Below the pieces are notes generated by a model. The model saw only the letters and a list, made by a program, of their open reading frames with translations. It was not told the origin of the DNA and ran no database searches. Positions 49,670 to 58,433 of a DNA stretch of 64,000 bases are shown one piece after another (positions within the stretch are counted from its first letter, which is position 1; the number at the start of each line of letters is the position of its first letter). Source of the DNA: Oscillospiraceae bacterium (GTDB lineage Bacteria > Bacillota > Clostridia > Oscillospirales > Ruminococcaceae); contig JAHHTZ010000003.1 in the NCBI GenBank assembly GCA_020024285.1, positions 211,017 to 275,016 of the forward strand, read 5' to 3'. A program made the position numbers and the translations under genes.

Positions 49670-51145
49670 TTAGGCGAAGGGATTTTCGCTTGGGTATGGC
49701 AGATTTTTGGGCTGATTGTAGGAAATATCCCCAATTCCCAGATAGCGGAACACCTCGAACAGCTCCTTGCCGTAATGACCAAATACCACAGCACCATGAT
49801 GCGGAAAGCGTTTTTCCAAAAGCACATGGCGATAAAAACGCTCCATCTCCGGAATGACAAAAGCACCAATGGAGCCAAAGCTCTCACAGTCCACATCCAT
49901 CACCTGCCCTTGAGCAACATAGGCTTTGAGCTGTGTATCTGCTGTCGACTGCAAGCGGAAGAAGGTGATCTCTCCCGGTCGGATGTTTCCCTCCATCGTA
50001 CCGCGGGTGATGTCCGGCTCCGGAAGCTCCGGCTCCAGATCGCGCTTCATGATAAGCTGGTAGCCCATATGCGGATTTTGGAGCAGTTCCGAGCTGGTGT
50101 TGCCGCAGTGGAAGCCCATAAAAGTCTCTCTCAATCGAACATTGTACTGGCTGCGGATGGATTTTTCGTAAATAGACTCCGGTATGGTATTGTTGATATC
50201 CAGCAAGGTGACGGTTTTGCCGGATACACAGGTGCCAATGTACTCACTGAGTGCGCCGTAAATATCCACCTCGCAGGCCACCGGGATGCCTCGTGCGGTC
50301 AGACGGCTGTTCACATAGCAGGGCACGAACCCGAACTCAGTCTGAAAGGATGGCCAGCATTTGTTTGCAAATGCCACATAGGAGCGGCAGCCCTTATGCT
50401 GCTCTGCCCAATCCTCCAAGGTCAGCTCATACTGTGCCAGACGAGGCAAAATTCCGGCATAGGGGTTTTTCGCTCCCAGCTCGGCAGCCATTTCGGCTAT
50501 TTTTGCAGGGATTCTTGCATCCTCCTTGTGCTTATTGTATGCAGCCAGCAGATCAAGCTCACTGTTTTCCTCTACAGCAACCCCCAGATCGTACAGCGCC
50601 TTGATGGGCGCATTGCACGCCAGAAAATCGTCCGGTCGCGGACCGAAGGCAATGATTTTAAGCCCTTTCAGCCCCAGAATGGCACGGGCAATGGGCACAA
50701 ATTCGCGGATGCGCTCTGCCAGCTCCTGCGCTGTGCCGACGGGCGACTGCGGGATATAAGCTCTCTTTTTGCGCAGACCCAGATTGTACGAACAGTTGAG
50801 CATACCGCAGTAGGCATCCCCTCGCCCGTCGTGGAGATCTCCGTCCCCCTCGGCAGCCGCCACATACATGATGGGACCGTCGAACCAATCTGCAATCAGC
50901 GTTTCCGCCGTTTCCGGTCCAAAGTTTCCCAGGTATACCACCAGCATATTGACTCCGGCGGCCTTTACATCCTCCACTGCTTTTTTGGCATCCAGCTCGT
51001 TTTCCACAATTATGGGACACTCATACAGCTCTTTTCCGTATACGGCAGCCAGTGCTGCTCTGCGGCGGCGGGAAAGCTCGGCGGGAAAGCAGGGGCGGGA
51101 AACCGCAATGATGCCTGCATGAACTACGGGAATATTGGTAAACAT
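49670..51145 (-). CDS. L-fucose/L-arabinose isomerase family protein
   Basis: A 491-residue sugar isomerase that would convert an aldose to a ketose for the neighbouring kinase. The N-terminal fold ('VVYLGNFGPETAETLIADWFDGPIMYVAAAEGDGD') and central 'IPVACEVDIYGALSEYIG', with Glu and Asp metal ligands, followed by 'ETFMGFHCGNTSSELL' with the metal-binding His, match the fucose isomerase-like superfamily. The combination with a xylulokinase and DUF4867 points to a pentose or deoxy-hexose; which sugar is unknown. AAGGAGAAAACG precedes the start. A perfect small palindrome separates it from the DUF4867 gene. Confidence 0.85.
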   Translation of the reverse strand: MFTNIPVVHAGIIAVSRPCFPAELSRRRRAALAAVYGKELYECPIIVENELDAKKAVEDVKAAGVNMLVVYLGNFGPETAETLIADWFDGPIMYVAAAEGDGDLHDGRGDAYCGMLNCSYNLGLRKKRAYIPQSPVGTAQELAERIREFVPIARAILGLKGLKIIAFGPRPDDFLACNAPIKALYDLGVAVEENSELDLLAAYNKHKEDARIPAKIAEMAAELGAKNPYAGILPRLAQYELTLEDWAEQHKGCRSYVAFANKCWPSFQTEFGFVPCYVNSRLTARGIPVACEVDIYGALSEYIGTCVSGKTVTLLDINNTIPESIYEKSIRSQYNVRLRETFMGFHCGNTSSELLQNPHMGYQLIMKRDLEPELPEPDITRGTMEGNIRPGEITFFRLQSTADTQLKAYVAQGQVMDVDCESFGSIGAFVIPEMERFYRHVLLEKRFPHHGAVVFGHYGKELFEVFRYLGIGDISYNQPKNLPYPSENPFA

Positions 51146-51160
51146 CGTTTTCTCCTTTTC

Positions 51161-51177
51161 TCAGACAGTCTGTCTGA
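51161..51177. repeat. 17-nt perfect palindrome upstream of the isomerase gene
   Basis: TCAGACAG-T-CTGTCTGA lies in the 39-nt gap between the DUF4867 and isomerase genes. It could be a stabilising hairpin or an operator. Confidence 0.55.
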
Positions 51178-51184
51178 ATGTTAT

Positions 51185-51820
51185 TTATAGATCGCTTTTG
51201 AGATCAATATTTTCTCCTGCAAGACCAAGGTACGCTCCGGCAGCTGCTTCACTGGATTCGTCATGAGCCAGCAACCACTTGTTGCATGCCCACAGCAGCC
51301 GATCCTCGTCACAGCTCGGGGGAAACTTCGGCTTTTCGGTATTGGTGCCTGCGGGCAGTGCCACCAGCACACGGAATCCCTTTTGCTCATCGGTATGGCA
51401 GGGAGCATAGTGCAGCGTGGTGGCGTAAACCTCCACCATCGTCCCAGCCGGAACCCGAAAGGCTTTGACCTTTGTGGTATCCAGTACCCCGTCCACGATT
51501 TCGTCCTGACGGGCCAGCAGCAGGATAAAATCCTCTGTACCGAGATTGAACTCACTGCTCCGATGGTACTCCAGACAGTTGAGCTTGGTATTTTTTCCGT
51601 TGCACCAGCCCAGCTGCACCGGCAGCCCTCCGTACAAATGCTCCTTCACCTTTTCGGCGGCAGGCAGCGCTTGCAGGGCTTCATCCACAGGGACATACGA
51701 AACTCCTGCATCCGGCTGAGGGGTGTTTTTCAAAACCTCCAGCAGCTCCCCAATAAAGGGTGCCTCTACCACACGTCCATAGGGCGCAAATTCTTTGTCC
51801 TTTACGGAGTAAATCTTCAT
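51185..51820 (-). CDS. DUF4867 family protein
   Basis: A 211-residue soluble protein. 'MKIYSVKDKEFAPYGRVVE', 'GGLPVQLGWCNGKNTKLNCLEYHRSSEFNLGTEDFILLLA' and 'VPAGTMVEVYATTLHYAPCH' are features of DUF4867, a cupin-like family encoded in sugar isomerase/kinase operons of Firmicutes. The Glu/His pattern (CLEYHRSSE, TLHYAPCH) could bind a metal. A role as a sugar epimerase or isomerase accessory is plausible by context but unproven. It lies 1 nt after xylB. Confidence 0.82.
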   Translation of the reverse strand: MKIYSVKDKEFAPYGRVVEAPFIGELLEVLKNTPQPDAGVSYVPVDEALQALPAAEKVKEHLYGGLPVQLGWCNGKNTKLNCLEYHRSSEFNLGTEDFILLLARQDEIVDGVLDTTKVKAFRVPAGTMVEVYATTLHYAPCHTDEQKGFRVLVALPAGTNTEKPKFPPSCDEDRLLWACNKWLLAHDESSEAAAGAYLGLAGENIDLKSDL

Positions 51821-51821
51821 T

Positions 51822-53312
51822 TTATTCTCCCTCCTGTTTCAGCAGCTGGGGAAACAGTTCCCGACAGGCTGGATAGATTTTTTGAAACTGAGCATATCGC
51901 TGCTCATATCGCTGTGTCAACAGAGGCTCCGGCTCCACAGTGGCTTTCACCTGCACCAATTCTCCGCATGCCTCGGTCACACTGGCAAACTGTCCGCAGG
52001 CAACCATCGCCAGCATCGCTGCCCCATAGCCCGGTCCCTGCTCGGTTGCAACCGTATCCAGCGGGATGCCCAGCACATTGGACAGGATCTTCTTCCAAAG
52101 GCTCGACTTGCTGCCTCCTCCGCAGATGCTGGAGCGCGGAATGGAAATGCCCAGACTTTTGGCTACCTCAAACGAGTCCCGAATCGCAAATGCCACCCCT
52201 TCCAGCACAGCCTGTGTCATATCTGCGCGGTCGGTATTCATAGTCATTCCAAGGAATGCACCCCGTGCGTCGGTGTCGTTGATGGGGCTTCGCTCCCCCA
52301 TCAGGTAGGGCAGAAAATAGACGTGGTTTAAGCCTAACTTTTCCGGCAGGATCTTCTGCTGCTCTGCGGAATAATCGCTGTTTTGAATGATCCGATCCTG
52401 CCACCAGCTGTTGCAGGATGCGGCAGATAGCATACAGCCCATCAGGTGCCAGCCGCCATCCGCATGGGCAAAGGCATGCAGCGCGTTGTGCGGGTCCACC
52501 CGAAACTGACTGGACGAAATAAAGATCGTTCCCGATGTGCCAAGACTGATGTTGCAGTGTCCGTTCCCCACGGTGCCGGTACCCACTGCCGCAGCCGCAT
52601 TGTCCCCTGCTCCTGCACAGACTGTGGTGCTTTGCGGCAGACCCAGCTGCGCTGCAATCTCAGGAAGCAGAGTGCCAACCGGCTGCCAGCTTTCAAACAG
52701 TTGGGGCAGCTGATGATGGTGCAGACCGCATTCCGACAGCATTTCGCTGCTCCAGCATCTGTTTTTGACATCCAGCAGCAAGGTGCCGGATGCATCCGAA
52801 AAATCTGTAGCGTGTACGCCGGTCAACCGATAGACGATGTAGTCCTTGGGAAGCATGATCTTTTCGATCTTCTCAAACAGCTCCGGCTCTTTTTTCTGCA
52901 TCCACAAAAGTTTTGGGGCAGTGAATCCGGCAAAAGCGATGTTGGCTGTGCGGGCACTGAGGACCTGCTTTCCCACATGGCTGTTCAGATATTCCACCTC
53001 GTTTGCGGTACGGCCGTCATTCCACAAAATGGCGGGGCGCAAAACGGCATCCTTTTTGTCGAGAGCCACAAGTCCATGCATCTGCCCTCCTGCACCGATC
53101 CCCGCTACCTGTGCGGCATCAAAACCCTGCAGCAGAGCAGGAATCCCCGAAAGGCAAGCCCTCCACCAGTCTGCCGGGTCCTGTTCACTCCAGCCGGAAT
53201 GCGGAAAAGAAAGGGGGTATTCCTCTGTCACTGTATTGAGCACCCTGCCTTTTTCATCCACCAGCAAAAATTTGCAGGCAGAGGTCCCCAAATCGATTCC
53301 AATATACAGCAT
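51822..53312 (-). CDS. xylB: Xylulokinase
   Basis: A 496-residue FGGY-family kinase that phosphorylates D-xylulose or a similar ketose with ATP. 'YIGIDLGTSACKFLLVDEKG' is the N-terminal phosphate motif, 'GQMHGLVALDK' and 'LWNDGRT' are substrate-binding, 'VCAGAGDNAAAAVGTGTV' contains the catalytic Asp, and 'SICGGGSKSSLWKKILSNVLGIPLDTV' is the C-terminal ATP site. The start at 53312 follows GGGAGG. It is the first gene of the three-gene operon. The true substrate depends on the isomerase. Confidence 0.92.
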   Translation of the reverse strand: MLYIGIDLGTSACKFLLVDEKGRVLNTVTEEYPLSFPHSGWSEQDPADWWRACLSGIPALLQGFDAAQVAGIGAGGQMHGLVALDKKDAVLRPAILWNDGRTANEVEYLNSHVGKQVLSARTANIAFAGFTAPKLLWMQKKEPELFEKIEKIMLPKDYIVYRLTGVHATDFSDASGTLLLDVKNRCWSSEMLSECGLHHHQLPQLFESWQPVGTLLPEIAAQLGLPQSTTVCAGAGDNAAAAVGTGTVGNGHCNISLGTSGTIFISSSQFRVDPHNALHAFAHADGGWHLMGCMLSAASCNSWWQDRIIQNSDYSAEQQKILPEKLGLNHVYFLPYLMGERSPINDTDARGAFLGMTMNTDRADMTQAVLEGVAFAIRDSFEVAKSLGISIPRSSICGGGSKSSLWKKILSNVLGIPLDTVATEQGPGYGAAMLAMVACGQFASVTEACGELVQVKATVEPEPLLTQRYEQRYAQFQKIYPACRELFPQLLKQEGE

Positions 53313-53346
53313 CCTGCATTCCTCCCTTTGAATCATTTCTGATTTC

Positions 53347-53405
53347 AGTATACACAGGCTTTTTCGGATGCGCTTTGTCAAAGATGGGACTGTCATTAGA
53401 CAAAG
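53347..53405 (-). promoter_or_regulatory. Candidate promoter and AraC-type operator of the sugar operon
   Basis: On the minus strand a -10 TATACT (53347-53352) has no adequate -35 at 17 nt. Upstream lies the inverted repeat CTTTGTC-N19-GACAAAG (53373-53405), with the internal copy TTTGACAAAG. A weak -35 plus upstream repeat fits activation by the neighbouring AraC protein. Confidence 0.5.
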
Positions 53406-53502
53406 TTACGATTTATATGAATTTAGGCAGGTTACACAGTCTGCTTTATGCACAACCGACAAAGGGCTTCAAAAGCCGCTCTTCCCTGACTAATTGAAAA
53501 GG

Positions 53503-53538
53503 AAAAGCCAAAGAGGGCAAGAACCCTCTTTGGCTTTT
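53503..53538 (-). terminator. Terminator after the AraC gene
   Basis: The stem AAAAGCCAAAGAGGG / CCCTCTTTGGCTTTT with a 6-nt loop, then TCCTTTTCAATT on the minus strand. Confidence 0.9.
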
Positions 53539-53585
53539 GGACAGAATCATCCGATCTGCATCTGACCGGTTTTTGGCTTTGGCAG

Positions 53586-54512
53586 CTACAGCTGCTTCAA
53601 AAGGGCAAGGCTTTTTTCCGGGGAATAAAACCGCTCTTTGGAATGGATGCTGTGATGCAGATGGCTTTTCTGCAGGGCGGCTGGCTGGCTGCGTCTGGCG
53701 TATTCCTCCGGGGTGATGCCCAGGCGTCTGCGAAATGCCCGGCAGAAATAGCGGTAATCGGAAAAGCCTGCTGCATAGCAGACATCGGTCATGCGGGTAT
53801 TCCCTGCATCGATCATTTTGCAGGCACAATGAAAGCGCATCGTGTCCACATACTGCTGAAAGCTCTGGTTGAGGCACTGATGCACAAAAAAGGAGATATG
53901 GTTCATGGTGCAGCCCTCCGCCTGTGCAAAGTCCGACAGTCGGATGCGCTGCCGATAGTTTTGATCCACAAATTCCAGCAGGCGTTCCAGACGGGCACTG
54001 CGTTTTTCTGCCTGTGCCGCCTCCTCTGCACTCAGGACCCGGCAGGGCATATTGGAAAAAAGGCTGTGCCACAGCAGACAGACCTGCCCGCCGCAGAAAA
54101 GCTGATAAAACTCGGGCTGCTTTAGATAGATACAAGCCATGTTTTGCAAGGTCTGCTGAAACTGCCGGTATTCCTGCGGGGGAAAATGCTCCTGCAAAAA
54201 CAGGTCATCCAGCTGGGTGCGGCGCGCCGCCGGAAAAAACTGCTCCAGCAGCTTTGAAGCCACCTGCAAGCACAAAAAGGTACACTCCTGCCCCACAGCC
54301 TGCAGCTCATGCGGCTGCAAGGGACCCAGCACTGCGATCTGACCCTTTTGGGCATGGTACTGCTTTCCTTTGCAGTGGATGGACATTTCCCCCTCCATCA
54401 CCCAGACCAGCTCCCACTCCGGGTGAAAATGGGGGGTGCGATAGCTGAGGGTATCCACAAAAAGAGTGATCCCATCCATCTGCGGATGCTGAACGATCTC
54501 GTATTCCTTCAC
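53586..54512 (-). CDS. AraC family transcriptional regulator
   Basis: A 308-residue regulator. The N-terminal cupin has 'HFHPEWELVWVMEGEMSIHCKGKQYHAQKGQIAVLGPLQPHEL', and the C-terminal ~100 residues are two AraC helix-turn-helix units: 'RIRLSDFAQAEGCTMNHISFFVHQCL' and 'MTDVCYAAGFSDYRYFCRAFRRRLGITPEEYA'. A GTG start at 54512 is chosen because AAAGGAGAG lies 9 nt before it, and because the longer alternatives from 54632 overlap the end of an Rhs remnant read in another frame. It is on the same strand directly before the xylB operon and is its likely activator. Confidence 0.88.
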   Translation of the reverse strand: MKEYEIVQHPQMDGITLFVDTLSYRTPHFHPEWELVWVMEGEMSIHCKGKQYHAQKGQIAVLGPLQPHELQAVGQECTFLCLQVASKLLEQFFPAARRTQLDDLFLQEHFPPQEYRQFQQTLQNMACIYLKQPEFYQLFCGGQVCLLWHSLFSNMPCRVLSAEEAAQAEKRSARLERLLEFVDQNYRQRIRLSDFAQAEGCTMNHISFFVHQCLNQSFQQYVDTMRFHCACKMIDAGNTRMTDVCYAAGFSDYRYFCRAFRRRLGITPEEYARRSQPAALQKSHLHHSIHSKERFYSPEKSLALLKQL

Positions 54513-54600
54513 AGGAAGCTTCTCTCCTTTCCAAAAGCAGCCTGGCAGGGTCAATTCCGCAGGAATCCGACATGGAATCTTACTCTGCGTCTTTGCTGCT

Positions 54601-54770
54601 TTAATCAAATTTCTCCTGTTTGAATTTTCCATGAACAAAATAATTGCTTAATATCAGCTTGCCTTCTTCATCAAAGCAATAACTATGACTATATTTCTTT
54701 GCCGCTGCCATCCACAATGCCCTGTGATATGTCCCAGAGCATCATACTCCAATTCCTGCGCTGCTCCGCT
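54601..54770 (-). pseudogene. Decayed Rhs/YD-repeat fragment
   Basis: Three frames joined in order read 'SGAAQELEYDALGHITG', 'IVDGSGKEI', then 'YSHSYCFDEEGKLILSNYF' and 'VHGKFKQEKFD' stop at 54601. The pattern YDALGxITG...DGxG......SYxFDExGxL is a canonical Rhs YD repeat. Two single-base frameshifts (near 54720 and 54692) break it. It is the tail of a degraded polymorphic-toxin-type gene adjoining a set of probable immunity genes. Sequence from 54771 to 54868 is open in one frame but not recognisably Rhs. Confidence 0.6.
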
Positions 54771-54868
54771 GGGCTTGATGTGTGCTGCTGCTGTTGTACT
54801 GATTATGGTTATATCTGCCAGAAACACAGCATTAGACTGGTTTTTTAAGGAACATACATTTCTATTGG

Positions 54869-55705
54869 TTAGAGTCGTTCCTTTTTCTTTAGGCGAACCG
54901 TCTCGCCTTTCGGGGACAGAGCCACCCCCCACGTCTTGTTTAATGCAATCCGCTCCAGCTCCTCCATGTACGCCAACACCCGTGTCTCCCACCCATCAGC
55001 CTTTCCCTCAATAATTGCAGCAAGGTCTTTGGCTGCATCGCGGTCTTTCAAATGAGATACTGTATCTTCGGGATCATCAAACCCAAATTCAACAGAAGCT
55101 CCGAGCCATTTTTCTTCACCGGCTATTGCCTGTTTTAATAGTGGTATTGTTTCCCCGTAGTTCCCCATCCAAATTGCATTGTGTGCCATCGCAAGAAACT
55201 GAAGGGCATCATCGTTTCCTGGGTTTATGCAAAGTGAAAGTACATCATCTTTATGGTTTTGAGTGAGCGACGCAAATTTTGCAAAATCAAATGCATCAAA
55301 ATAGGCAAAAATCTCCCGCTCAACCTGTGGCTCAATTGCCACTTCCCAAGCCTTTCGCATTTCTTCAGGACGGTAAAGTTTTTTGCCGGATACTTTGTCA
55401 GGAATCGCCAAGCCGGTGTACCAATTGTATTGTTGAGCATCATCATTGCTTCTTTTGGGTGTTATCCTTCTTCTGGCAAATAGTGCAGTAGAAAAAGAGG
55501 CCGCAGGTGCCACCAGCATATTAAAATCAGTTTCACCATAAGTTACTTCTATCCATATCATTTGGATATGATGTTCCCTAATACGGATAAGTGTCTTTGA
55601 TTGTTTTGGGCTTACCACGAAGCCATGTGTCTTAGCTAATGTACATAACTGACGGTACAGGTATTTATTTGTTTCTGACGTACTCCACAACATAGACTGT
55701 TCCAT
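54869..55705 (-). CDS. Hypothetical protein, probable immunity-island gene
   Basis: A 278-residue soluble protein that I do not recognise. The N-terminal half (1-110) is mixed alpha/beta ('TNKYLYRQLCTLAKTHGFVV', then paired strands). The middle includes 'FDAFDFAKFASLTQNHKDDVLSLCINPGNDDALQFLAMAHNAIWMGNYGETIPLLKQAI', which looks TPR-like, suggesting protein binding. AAGGAGG precedes the ATG at 55705. It has no signal peptide. Its place between an Rhs remnant and a SUKH gene suggests an immunity protein, by context only. Confidence 0.6.
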   Translation of the reverse strand: MEQSMLWSTSETNKYLYRQLCTLAKTHGFVVSPKQSKTLIRIREHHIQMIWIEVTYGETDFNMLVAPAASFSTALFARRRITPKRSNDDAQQYNWYTGLAIPDKVSGKKLYRPEEMRKAWEVAIEPQVEREIFAYFDAFDFAKFASLTQNHKDDVLSLCINPGNDDALQFLAMAHNAIWMGNYGETIPLLKQAIAGEEKWLGASVEFGFDDPEDTVSHLKDRDAAKDLAAIIEGKADGWETRVLAYMEELERIALNKTWGVALSPKGETVRLKKKERL

Positions 55706-55933
55706 TGTAGTTCCCTCCTTAGAAATATTTTTTTGTGAGTGATGCATTTTTGGGTGGTTGGGTCAGGCTGTGGACCAGCAAGCTTGAAGCAGCTGGGGAC
55801 AGTCTGTGCTGTGATGCCGTGAGCTAAAGCTGCTGTGTGCGGCTTTGGTTGCCGTCCGCCACGCCCACACTATTGCTGGGGGAATCGCACTCTGAATATC
55901 TCTGTGCGATTCTATGTTCTATTGGCTGTTTAT

Positions 55934-57151
55934 TTAACAATCATATTGATAATACAAATAGGCTTCCCACAGGTTGAACAGATTCACTTTATCTCCATTC
56001 ATGAATCGGAAATTACTTTTTACGATAAGCTTATATCGGTTGGCTACCCAAATCTCACCCCGAAATTCCCCATTCAAAATCATAAACAGCTGCATAGGGT
56101 TTTGGGTAATTTCAGGTGCAAAAATAGGCAGACATCCCTTCAAATTCTTTTGGATCGGGTAAAACCACGGATCTACTTTCTCATCTTCTGTATAACAGTT
56201 TAGATCACAGAGCGGCACCAACTCCTCCCATGGAATATAGGGAAATTCCTTTGATATCCCTAATTGATCGGTCACTCGCTCCAGCTGTTCTTGGGTCTGG
56301 AAGAAAAAAGGCTTGTCCAAACTTTCCATAGCATCACAGTCAGACAAGGAATAAATTTTGGGATATTTGAGCCGATAGTCCTTTCCACCGTTTCCTATCT
56401 CTGTCACAAATTTCACATAATCCTCTGGGAGCCGGATATTGTGCTTTTCCTCAAATAGTCTGACTTCCTCTATAGAAGCAGGGGGATTCATTCGATTGCA
56501 GCTCTGCTTCAGATACTTCAGGCACTGAGCCCGAGGTCCTGCCTCCTTTTTTCTTTTTTCTCTGATTTCTTCATCTCTCTGCGCACAATCCGCAGCGTAT
56601 GCTTCCCAGCTGCCATCCAAATGCCGTAAAAGCCACTCTGTAAAGGTACAGTTCGGATAGCGCACCACACCAAATTCGCTCTCCAGCCATACTTCTCCTG
56701 CCCGTGGCCCCGTCACAATAAGATGCCATCGCTGATAATCATCCGTCTTGCTGTCCATCAGGAGAATCGAGCCGTGCTCACGGATCATTGTCCAGCGTTT
56801 TTGCAGCAGTTTTTCCTCTTTGGCTTCACTGAGCTCTACCCCTTCCTCTAAAGGATCTCCAAAGTCCGGCATCCAACTTTCCAACAGGGTAAAGGGCTTT
56901 TTGATATGGGTAAGGGAATATCCCTTTTCCTCATATGCAGAGAAGGGGATCAGCTCTCCGCCTGTCCAATCTTTTGCGGATACCATACCACCATCACCCA
57001 TCTGAGTGATGAACGCAACATAATCCTGAGGGAGCATGATCTTTCGTTTTTTCTCCCAGGTCTTTATCTGCTCCAACGGAGTGATGGGATTTAATTCGAT
57101 CTTTGCACTGTTCTTTATGATTTCACACAACGTTGTCCAATGTTCTGTCAT
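55934..57151 (-). CDS. Double-domain SMI1/KNR4 (SUKH) immunity-type protein
   Basis: A 405-residue cytoplasmic protein made of two SUKH domains. The first has 'TPLEQIKTWEKKRKIMLPQDYVAFITQMGDGGMV' (~22-56) and the second 'ASIEEVRLFEEKHNIRLPEDYVKFVTEIGNGGKD' (~235-268); both show the L-P-x-D-Y-V-x-F-x-x-x-x-G-x-G-G core. SUKH proteins are the best-known immunity proteins against nuclease and other polymorphic toxins. Tandem SUKH proteins can neutralise more than one toxin. GAGGTG lies 5 nt before the start. The cognate toxin gene is not intact in the window. Confidence 0.88.
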   Translation of the reverse strand: MTEHWTTLCEIIKNSAKIELNPITPLEQIKTWEKKRKIMLPQDYVAFITQMGDGGMVSAKDWTGGELIPFSAYEEKGYSLTHIKKPFTLLESWMPDFGDPLEEGVELSEAKEEKLLQKRWTMIREHGSILLMDSKTDDYQRWHLIVTGPRAGEVWLESEFGVVRYPNCTFTEWLLRHLDGSWEAYAADCAQRDEEIREKRKKEAGPRAQCLKYLKQSCNRMNPPASIEEVRLFEEKHNIRLPEDYVKFVTEIGNGGKDYRLKYPKIYSLSDCDAMESLDKPFFFQTQEQLERVTDQLGISKEFPYIPWEELVPLCDLNCYTEDEKVDPWFYPIQKNLKGCLPIFAPEITQNPMQLFMILNGEFRGEIWVANRYKLIVKSNFRFMNGDKVNLFNLWEAYLYYQYDC

Positions 57152-57293
57152 TTTAGCACCTCATAAATCAATAGCCAAACTTAAATTGCACTTTATTAGG
57201 GGTAAAGATATCGATATTACTGGGACCTGCACACTACCATCGAAGGTCCCCACCTTGGTGGTGCGGTTCAATACAAGATAATCATACCACCCA

Positions 57294-57551
57294 TTATGTA
57301 CCCTGTTTGCTTGGGTGATAATACTTCACTTCCTCTGCTAACGTTTGATAGAAATAAATGCAGGCATCGTGCTCATTTTCAAATCGACGGTATCCGGTTT
57401 CACACCCTTTTTCATCAAAATAGAAGTACTCCCAGTAGGTATGAACATGATTTAATATATGTGTATCCCCGGTAAGATCACCGTTGATCGAATAAAAACG
57501 GCACGGAACTCCTATTTTGTCTAACTCACATTTTAATTCTGCAACATTCAT
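57294..57551 (-). CDS. Small hypothetical protein, probable immunity protein
   Basis: An 85-residue soluble protein with 'MNVAELKCELDKIGVPCRFYSINGD', an antiparallel stretch 'WEYFYFDEKGCETGYRRFENEHDACIYFYQTL' and no signal peptide. The pattern (helix, then 'W.vfY.ErG....e..F.sE.eAc.yf') resembles small immunity proteins found in toxin arrays. AGGAGGGCAAA precedes the ATG. It lies 9 nt after the gene upstream and is probably cotranscribed with it. Confidence 0.6.
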   Translation of the reverse strand: MNVAELKCELDKIGVPCRFYSINGDLTGDTHILNHVHTYWEYFYFDEKGCETGYRRFENEHDACIYFYQTLAEEVKYYHPSKQGT

Positions 57552-57560
57552 TTTGCCCTC

Positions 57561-58322
57561 CTATGAGTTTGCGTCATATAGTGCAAATAGGCGCTCTTGC
57601 AGGTCAAGTCCCTGTCGATAGAATCCCAAAAGCTGCTCTGCACTATATTCCTGTTTAATACCATAATCTTCATCCCGACTATTTTCTTTTGGGTTCAGTC
57701 CATTAAAGCGCATATGCTCAATAAAGTTGTTGCTGCAATAGTATGTAGAATAAATACCGTTTCCCCACGCCCAAATCTCCTTTCCATCCTCTGCCGAAAA
57801 AGTTTCTACATCAACTTCAACTTCCACATCATAATATGCACGCACTCCGGCTTTGTTAGGATTTTCTAAAAATGGAGCCTGGTAGAGATCACTCTTATAA
57901 AGCTCTAAGCGAACCGTCTTCTGCACTTCCTCATACTCACCACCTACTTCTTTGACTATATCCGGATAGGACACTACCGAGGTATATTCGTCAAACCCAT
58001 AATAGAAACAATACATTCCGCCCTCTGCATCCGTCAATATTAGAATCGGATGATGATAATGATCCAAATAATAGCGTTGCAATGCCTTATTGTCCGATTT
58101 TTCTGCAATCGGCAGCACAGACACATGATACCCCCAAGCTTCGATATCCTCTTGGTAGAGCTCAATATTCTCTATCATGGACTGTATGACATCAAGTTCG
58201 TTTTCTTTTGTAGGCATTTGCATCACATGGCGAAATATGCCCACAATGACAACGACGATGTAAAGCACGATCACCGCAGTTCCCATCCCAATTTTAGGGC
58301 GTAGAGTATGCTTCGATTCCAT
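57561..58322 (-). CDS. Hypothetical membrane-anchored protein
   Basis: A 253-residue protein with one membrane helix at about residues 13-32 ('AVIVLYIVVVIVGIFRHVM') and the rest probably outside the cell. The region 'YQEDIEAWGYHVSVLPIAEKSDNKALQRYYLDHYHHPILILTDAEGGMYCFYYGF' and a C-terminal helical part are not recognised. The start is set at 58322, after AAAGGAGG; a longer in-frame start lacks a binding site. An extracytoplasmic immunity protein is possible by context. Confidence 0.55.
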   Translation of the reverse strand: MESKHTLRPKIGMGTAVIVLYIVVVIVGIFRHVMQMPTKENELDVIQSMIENIELYQEDIEAWGYHVSVLPIAEKSDNKALQRYYLDHYHHPILILTDAEGGMYCFYYGFDEYTSVVSYPDIVKEVGGEYEEVQKTVRLELYKSDLYQAPFLENPNKAGVRAYYDVEVEVDVETFSAEDGKEIWAWGNGIYSTYYCSNNFIEHMRFNGLNPKENSRDEDYGIKQEYSAEQLLGFYRQGLDLQERLFALYDANS

Positions 58323-58433
58323 ACCGGCAAAGCCTCCTTTCGCATTTCTGTGCTTTCTCCCCGATTGTATTGATAACGTCATGGGTGCCCTTGCTCTCAT
58401 GCTTGCTTGCGGTTTGGATTTCTAATCGATCTT

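Noticed and set aside
49775..51190. A 471-codon plus-strand open frame opposite the sugar isomerase gene
   Set aside because: Antisense shadow of a real gene; it crosses the operon start and has no binding site or recognisable motif.
54512..54638. Extending the AraC regulator to upstream TTG/ATG codons
   Set aside because: These starts have no ribosome binding site and overlap the end of an Rhs remnant in another frame; the GTG at 54512 has AAAGGAGAG at proper spacing.
57152..57293. A short open stretch ('WYDYLVLNRTTKVGTFDGSV') between two immunity-type genes
   Set aside because: It looks like the tail of a lost gene, but has no start or binding site and is too short to assign.
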